Assembly: GCF_041260155.1 (NCBI RefSeq)
Contig: NW_027248375.1
Span: forward strand, 434,001-498,000
Source of the DNA: Ptychodera flava
Lineage: Eukaryota; Hemichordata; Enteropneusta; Ptychoderidae
Length of the DNA: 64,000 bases
Direction of reading: 5' to 3'
Below, one piece after another: positions 59,170 to 64,000 of this stretch (position 1 is its first letter; each line of letters opens with the position of its first letter). The notes under the pieces are model-generated. The model did no database searches. It saw only the letters and a list, made by a program, of their open reading frames with translations, and was not told where the DNA came from. A program made the position numbers and the translations under genes.

Positions 59170-59426
59170 TTCGCCGGTCGGGTAAGTACCGAGTACCGAG
59201 GCCATTTTTCAGTCTATCGAAGGAGCGTTTCGTGCCAAAAAATACATGACAGCAACAAAAGTACCATCACTGTGAACTTCATATTTACAAAACATCATCA
59301 AATAAACTCTAAAAACTTTAAAACGTCAAAATTCGCACAAGACCGAGAAACAAGATCGCGTGGGTTTGATTTTTCAAAGTCCTTTCAAAACTAAACAACG
59401 CTAACTTATATATGCGCATGCGCATA
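59170..59426. repeat. Promoter-like segment, duplicated copy 1
   Basis: Matches 60430-60671 in order: GAGGCCAT, TTCAGTC.ATC.AAGG, TCGT.CCAAAAAATACATGAC, AGC..CAAAAGT, GACCGAGAAACAAGAT, and a terminal TGCGCATGCGCA (59413-59424), the NRF1-type palindrome. The minus strand (GCCATCTTGTTTCTCGGTC in copy 2) looks like a transcription start region, but no attached gene is seen. Confidence 0.6.
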
Positions 59427-59430
59427 TTAA

Positions 59431-60368
59431 GGGGAGACCCATTTGATTTCGAGGGGGGTATGCAGGAAGTGGGTATGGGAACTTTTTTTGGTCAGAGAGA
59501 CAGCATTTTTTTATTTCAATTGTCAGACCTGCATCAATTTTTTTAATCAAATGGAGTAGCAGTGCAATTTTCAAATTTAAGCCAGTGTTTCACATATCAC
59601 AGGATGGTTTTATATATTCATTTTACATTCCAACAAATGAAAACAAAAGGGAAAGTCTAGTATATGTACAACTTTAAATTATAGAATACTTTTTGGCAAA
59701 TCAACTATGATCAGTACTATACCTGCTTTTCTTTAAAACAGTCAATTCCTTTTAACTTCTCAGGGGAGGTGTTATCTTTTTTGGTCAGAGAAACAAGGCT
59801 CACACATTGTATTTCATTATATTTGTTGTTCCTCAATTTTCATTGTCAACTTGTAATCTTTCTAACATATTCATATTGAGAGAATAATGTATTGGTTTTA
59901 ACACTAGTTTATTGACTCCTGTCTTGTGTTTTAAATTTTCACAATTTACAGAAGTCAAATAGTCCCATAAAGATATTGCCTGTACCATTGAGATATTGCA
60001 ACAGAAATCCTGAAATATGATTTCTTGGGTCAGAAAAGGGAAGGAAAACATATAGTGCACTGAGGTGTAAAGTAGTGAAAGCTTATATCATAAGTGCTGA
60101 AAAAAAAAACAAATAGAATTGCTTGTGGTAAAAACATTTGCGCTGCCTGTGGCAGCATGCTAGCAAGCAATACACATGAGAATGAAGTTTCCAAAATTTT
60201 GCTCTTTTCAACTGCATTGTGACAGTTCCTTTTTTATTTCTGTCTGTTATGAGAATTTTTTTCTCAAGCCATTACAGGCTTAATTTTTTTCTTTTATTTC
60301 ACCTGGTGACAATTTTTTTTTCTCAAAATCCTCCATACCCCCCCCCTAGAAATCAAGTGGTTCTCCCC
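59431..60368. mobile_element. 938 bp TIR element with TAA target, Harbinger-like
   Basis: Ends GGGGAGACCCATTTGATTTC and, reversed, GGGGAGAACCACTTGATTTC, followed on both sides by a poly-G tract. TAA flanks both sides (59428-59430 and 60369-60371). A 3 bp TAA target and G-rich ends fit PIF/Harbinger elements. It contains two copies of TTTTTTGGTCAGAGA near 59488 and 59777 and no transposase. It separates the two copies of the promoter-like duplication. Confidence 0.7.
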
Positions 60369-60429
60369 TAAGTGAGTCCCTGACCTATACGGGCCAGTGG
60401 ATTACTTCCTCAGTAGAACTGATATGCCT

Positions 60430-60680
60430 GCCGGTACACCAGTGTTTATCGCCTACAGAGGCCATCATTCTTCAGTCGATCAAAGGCGCCTTTCGTACCA
60501 AAAAATACATGACAGCCGCAAAAGTGCATCACTGTCAACTTCATAACTATAGAACATATTGAAATACACAGTGAAACGTTCACAACGTAAAAAATGTGCC
60601 CAGACCGAGAAACAAGATGGCGTCCGATTCGATCAGACTAAGATTTTGTCCTAAAGTTGTGCGCATGCGCAGACGGTAGC
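60430..60680. repeat. Promoter-like segment, duplicated copy 2
   Basis: See 59170-59426. The NRF1-type palindrome TGCGCATGCGCA is at 60660-60671. Confidence 0.6.
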
Positions 60681-61055
60681 TTTAACGAAAACGAGTCAAA
60701 ATCAAGTAAATATATAATAAAATGGATAAAAATATTGTTTAAAAATAATGCAAGGCATGTATCACCAAATTTTGAACATTTCTGATGGCATTTCAACTAT
60801 ACGAAGACCCATGCCAAACATCACAATAATCAAATCAGCGGTTTTGAGGAAAATTGAAAATAGTGGTTTTCAGAAAAAAGCTAAAAAAGTGACTTAAAAT
60901 GAATCAATCAAAAAAAGAAAAAAGACCGTTTGAGATACATGCCCGAGTGACCACAAGACCAAATTTCAGAAAAAGTTACTGAGGCGTTTCTGAGATACCT
61001 ACGTCCACAGCATATGGCCCACTATGTTGGCCATATTGGGCCGCGCCATCACATT

Positions 61056-61086
61056 AGTACCTTGTGCCCACAGGGCACAAAGTACT
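61056..61086. repeat. 14 bp terminal-type hairpin
   Basis: AGTACCTTGTGCCC and GGGCACAAAGTACT pair with one mismatch around ACA. Just upstream is GGCCATATTGGGCCGCG, echoing the CCATATTGG word of the 150 bp array family, whose copy B also ends in such a hairpin. The segment from about 60760 may therefore be another member of that element type. Confidence 0.55.
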
Positions 61087-61130
61087 AAAAATGATTGATG
61101 ACTGATAAACAAAGCGAGAAGACACTAACA

Positions 61131-61280
61131 TGGCAGCAGAGAAAGAATTTCATTTAAGAAATGAAGATCTTGAACTTTATGCAGACTCAGATTTTACTGG
61201 GGGTAGCCACGCGTATAGCAGAAACGTGATTTTCAAGGCTTTATACCCCTCAGACAATCAATATATGGGAACTATTTTAT
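61131..61280 (+). CDS. Short possible first exon, unknown
   Basis: ATG in a good context (AACATGG) opens a 49-codon frame beginning MAAEKEFHLRNEDLELYADS and rich in charged residues, ending TGA at 61278-61280. It looks more protein-like than neighbouring frames, and could be a 5' exon spliced before its stop, but I see no convincing donor or downstream exon. Confidence 0.2.
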
Positions 61281-61289
61281 GACCGACAG

Positions 61290-62900
61290 ACGTTATATCG
61301 GTAGAAGTATGATGTTGCATTTTTTACAAATACAGTACAACCCCTACTTGGTAAAAATAAGTATGAAAGTTTCTAGTAAAAGGTAGTGATCCTGTCTTAT
61401 CTTTGGAATTAGAGTGTTGTAAAATGAAAGGCGAACAGACATGCTATAAAGGCAAATCTGGTAAAGTTACAACGGTTATGTAATGATGATCATTATAACA
61501 GTATTGTGGGTTTGTCTGCGAATGTTAGAAGGTCGCTTTTTTAGAAGACGTTATTAACAGCGTATTCAAGAATGCTAAAGATTGTTATCAACTCTATCAA
61601 TTGCTAAAAATATTGGGTTGTTCGTTTAATCCACTTCAACGATAATGTAAGACGATATTTTAGCTACGAAGGACAAACAGACATGCACTGAAAAGAAATC
61701 CGATACAACGATATCACAACGGCGGCCTTAGTAGTAATTATTGTCGTTTTTTTAGTGAATGTCAGAAGCTCATCCTTTTTATAAAACAGCATTATCAGCG
61801 TATTCCTGAACCTTGACGATGGTGATCAACTCCAACACCTACACAAATATAGGCTACTCAATTAATCCGTCATACATTATGAAAAAGACATTTTCCAGGA
61901 AGATGGGAATATTTCCACGAAAGTTTGAGTCATACCACAACATGCTGCTAGTGGTAACTAAAGTAGTCAAGTGGGATTTCGTGAGTGCATTTGGAATCCC
62001 CGATTCTTTACATATATAGCAGTAACGCCATGTTGGATTTCACAGTTAGAAAGGAGGTAAGTGCTAACGTCTTTTGCGTCTCTAACGATATGAGCAAGAG
62101 TTAAACAAATCTACTCATCTACTCAAATCTACTACAAAAACGATATGCTATCTTGGAATCGGTGGTTTCCTTTACATAATTGTCGCCATAATTTCATCAC
62201 GTATGGATCTCATTAAGATAACGTGCCAAAAGTTACGAGATTGAAGCCCAAAGCTGTACACCATTAGCTATCAAAAAAATTACATCAACAGGTAAAAGAA
62301 TTGTAAGTTACATGTTTTGATGTCCTGAAGTGAAGTTTTCCTCCTTGGATCACAGCTAATTGTTATGTTTATTAGAGTAAATTAATGAAGGAGATGTGAC
62401 TGCACTCATTAGGCTATTAAATGTCTTTCTATGTTGTACTGTTATAAAGTATGGTCAAATTCAGGATTAGTCCTCCAGTTATATGTTATTTAATGTGTTT
62501 TGATTTAGGCTCTGGCATTTGAATTAGCCAACGCTTAATGATGTCGGATCTTCTTTGCGCCAGTATGACCTTGAGACCTATCGCTTCTTCTAATAAGCAA
62601 TTAGTCGCATTTCATTGATAATCAATTTAGTAGTTCGAAGAACACAGACATTATTTTGCATTTTGGGTGACGGCCTGACTTTTGTTACAATCATCGCAGT
62701 TAAGTTGTGATCATAAACATAGGAATATTATCTACCATAGTATTCTAAATTTAATGTATAGGGTCACTCGGATTACTAAGATCGCTTATATATATTTTCA
62801 AAGTGGAAAATTGGTAAATAATCTCGTTACTGATTTATAGCAACGCAAATGCTGCACCATAAAGAAGTCAATGAATCTCAATAAATCAAGTACAAAATGT
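61290..62900. other. Unassigned stretch
   Basis: No gene or repeat is recognised. Confidence 0.35.
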
Positions 62901-63106
62901 TCAAGGAAAGTTGTCGCCATAACCCTTCTGCTTTGTGACTGAATCATCATTGCTTTGTGCATAAAAGTTAAGTATTAAATCCCTTGCAGTCTGACGGTAC
63001 AGTACCTTTATGTTCCTAATGGTTATCATGCTACATTTCTTAATAATTTGCTCGTGAAAACCCACATTTTGTCTCGAAAAATACGAATAACTACACAACA
63101 ACCTAC

Positions 63107-63449
63107 CTGCCTCTTGGAGCCATTTGCTCAGCAGAGCATGTCGGGCAAGGAAAAATTTTTTCCCGTTCGAGTATCCATCCTTCGTGTGTTTAATGAAGAA
63201 TATAATTTTCCAGTTCTTTTTATGAATCATTTTGAAGTAATCTGGATCTTCGCTCCAGAGATTTGGAGGTTCTCCTTCAGGTAATTTATAAATATCCCCA
63301 GTAATTCGGAACGTTTTCCCTGATGGTCAAAGGCTTGTGCATGGACAACAGTCAGCCCCTTATCTTGGTGACGCTCAACTGCTGAACTAATCACTTCACT
63401 GGTATGCAATTTGCAATACTTCATGTCTTTACGGGTTTGTATCGGCATG
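63107..63449 (-). CDS. Internal exon of an unrecognised gene
   Basis: On the minus strand an acceptor (CATTTTACAG) precedes 63449 and a donor (GCAG|GTAGGT) follows 63107. The exon reads MPIQTRKDMKYCKLHTSEVI and HQDKGLTVVHAQAFDHQGK. After a T4 run at 63314-63317 that appears one base short it goes on in another frame: RITGDIYKLPEGEPPNLWSE, DPDYFKMIHKKNWKIIFFIK and HTKDGYSNGKKFFLARHALL. The continuity across the shift, and the clean splice borders, argue for a real exon of about 114 residues. I do not recognise the family. The flanking exons were not found, so function is unknown. Confidence 0.5.
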
Positions 63450-63459
63450 CTGTAAAATG

Positions 63460-64000
63460 ACATAAAGATAATATTCATTATTATACACCAGGTCTGTAAC
63501 ATGGAGCAGCCGGCATTTAGTCGTAAAGTAAGTTTTAGTATCAGAGGACACGGAGTCAAATAACTTTGATTCGGAGTACTATAATTAACAGGCTCGTCAA
63601 ACCTCGCCCATAAATAAACGTTAATGGTCAGGGTCCATTATAGTATCAATGAACCAAAGAAAACCTTAAAAATTCTCAGAATTTTCCCACGCAAAAGACA
63701 ACAAGGCCCAATAACTTGTATTACCCAAATGTTGTATTTACTGATCAGTGACTTGCGTTGTGTGCTAGCTCATTTTCAAAATGGTCCATGCGACGCATTG
63801 TCGGGTGCACAATTACAATTGTGCAAATCCGGAGATTCTTTGAAGAAAATGTGTAAACTTAGCCATCAAGTACTCCATTTTATGATTGATTATGTTCTTT
63901 GTACAAATACAAATTTACGTTTTAGCTGTAAAGTTACTGTTATGATACGTTCAGTTGAAAATATTATTATTCATATTCATGGGCATGTAAAGAAAACATT
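63460..64000. other. Unassigned window end
   Basis: No recognised feature. Upstream exons of the 63.1-63.45 kb gene, if any, were not found here. Confidence 0.35.

Overview
The window looks like nuclear DNA from an invertebrate animal, most likely a marine one. It is AT-rich, has no operons, and has spliced genes with GT/AG introns. It is packed with L2/CR1-type LINEs, tRNA-derived SINEs, terminal-inverted-repeat (TIR) DNA transposons and minisatellites built on motifs such as GGCCGCC...CCATATTGGATC. I cannot name the species. No conserved host gene was recognised. One exon at 63.1-63.45 kb, of unknown family, is the best candidate for a host-type gene.

Layout. 0-6 kb: a 1.7 kb element flanked by TTAA (438-2146), then a badly decayed LINE reverse transcriptase on the minus strand (about 2.5-3.7 kb). 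6-13 kb: an interspersed repeat ('R1', 6.83-9.75 kb) that recurs at 49.2-51.1 kb and, inverted, at 51.2-51.86 kb; two SINEs; and a hammerhead-ribozyme-like core at 12.3 kb. 16-18 kb: an array of 150 bp units. 20-27 kb: a YIDD reverse-transcriptase fragment, a 175 bp tandem array, and two 235 bp inverted repeats 4.5 kb apart that enclose several long hairpins. 27.7-30.1 kb: an L2-type LINE (minus). 32.3-47.3 kb: a LINE (plus) split by an 11.3 kb DNA transposon. 47.3-52 kb: duplicated repeats. 52.7-54.4 kb: a LINE (plus). 54.6-57.2 kb: another L2-type LINE (minus), split by a 1.2 kb element whose TIRs are minisatellite arrays. 57-64 kb: a 3-bp-TSD TIR element between two copies of a duplicated promoter-like segment, then mostly unassigned sequence.

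The most interesting object is the 11,330 bp element at 33351-44680. It has TTAA target duplications and GGTAGTGACTCAG inverted termini, and sits precisely inside the endonuclease domain of a LINE. It carries two convergent spliced genes: a five-exon DDE transposase of the Kolobok/Mutator-like type on the plus strand, and an unrecognised small gene on the minus strand (exons at 43586-43525, 41962-41838, 39472-39362 and 39110-39054). Younger repeats lie in the introns of both genes. Single-base losses recur in otherwise coherent reading frames across the window, so either several elements are freshly decayed or the assembly under-calls short homopolymers.
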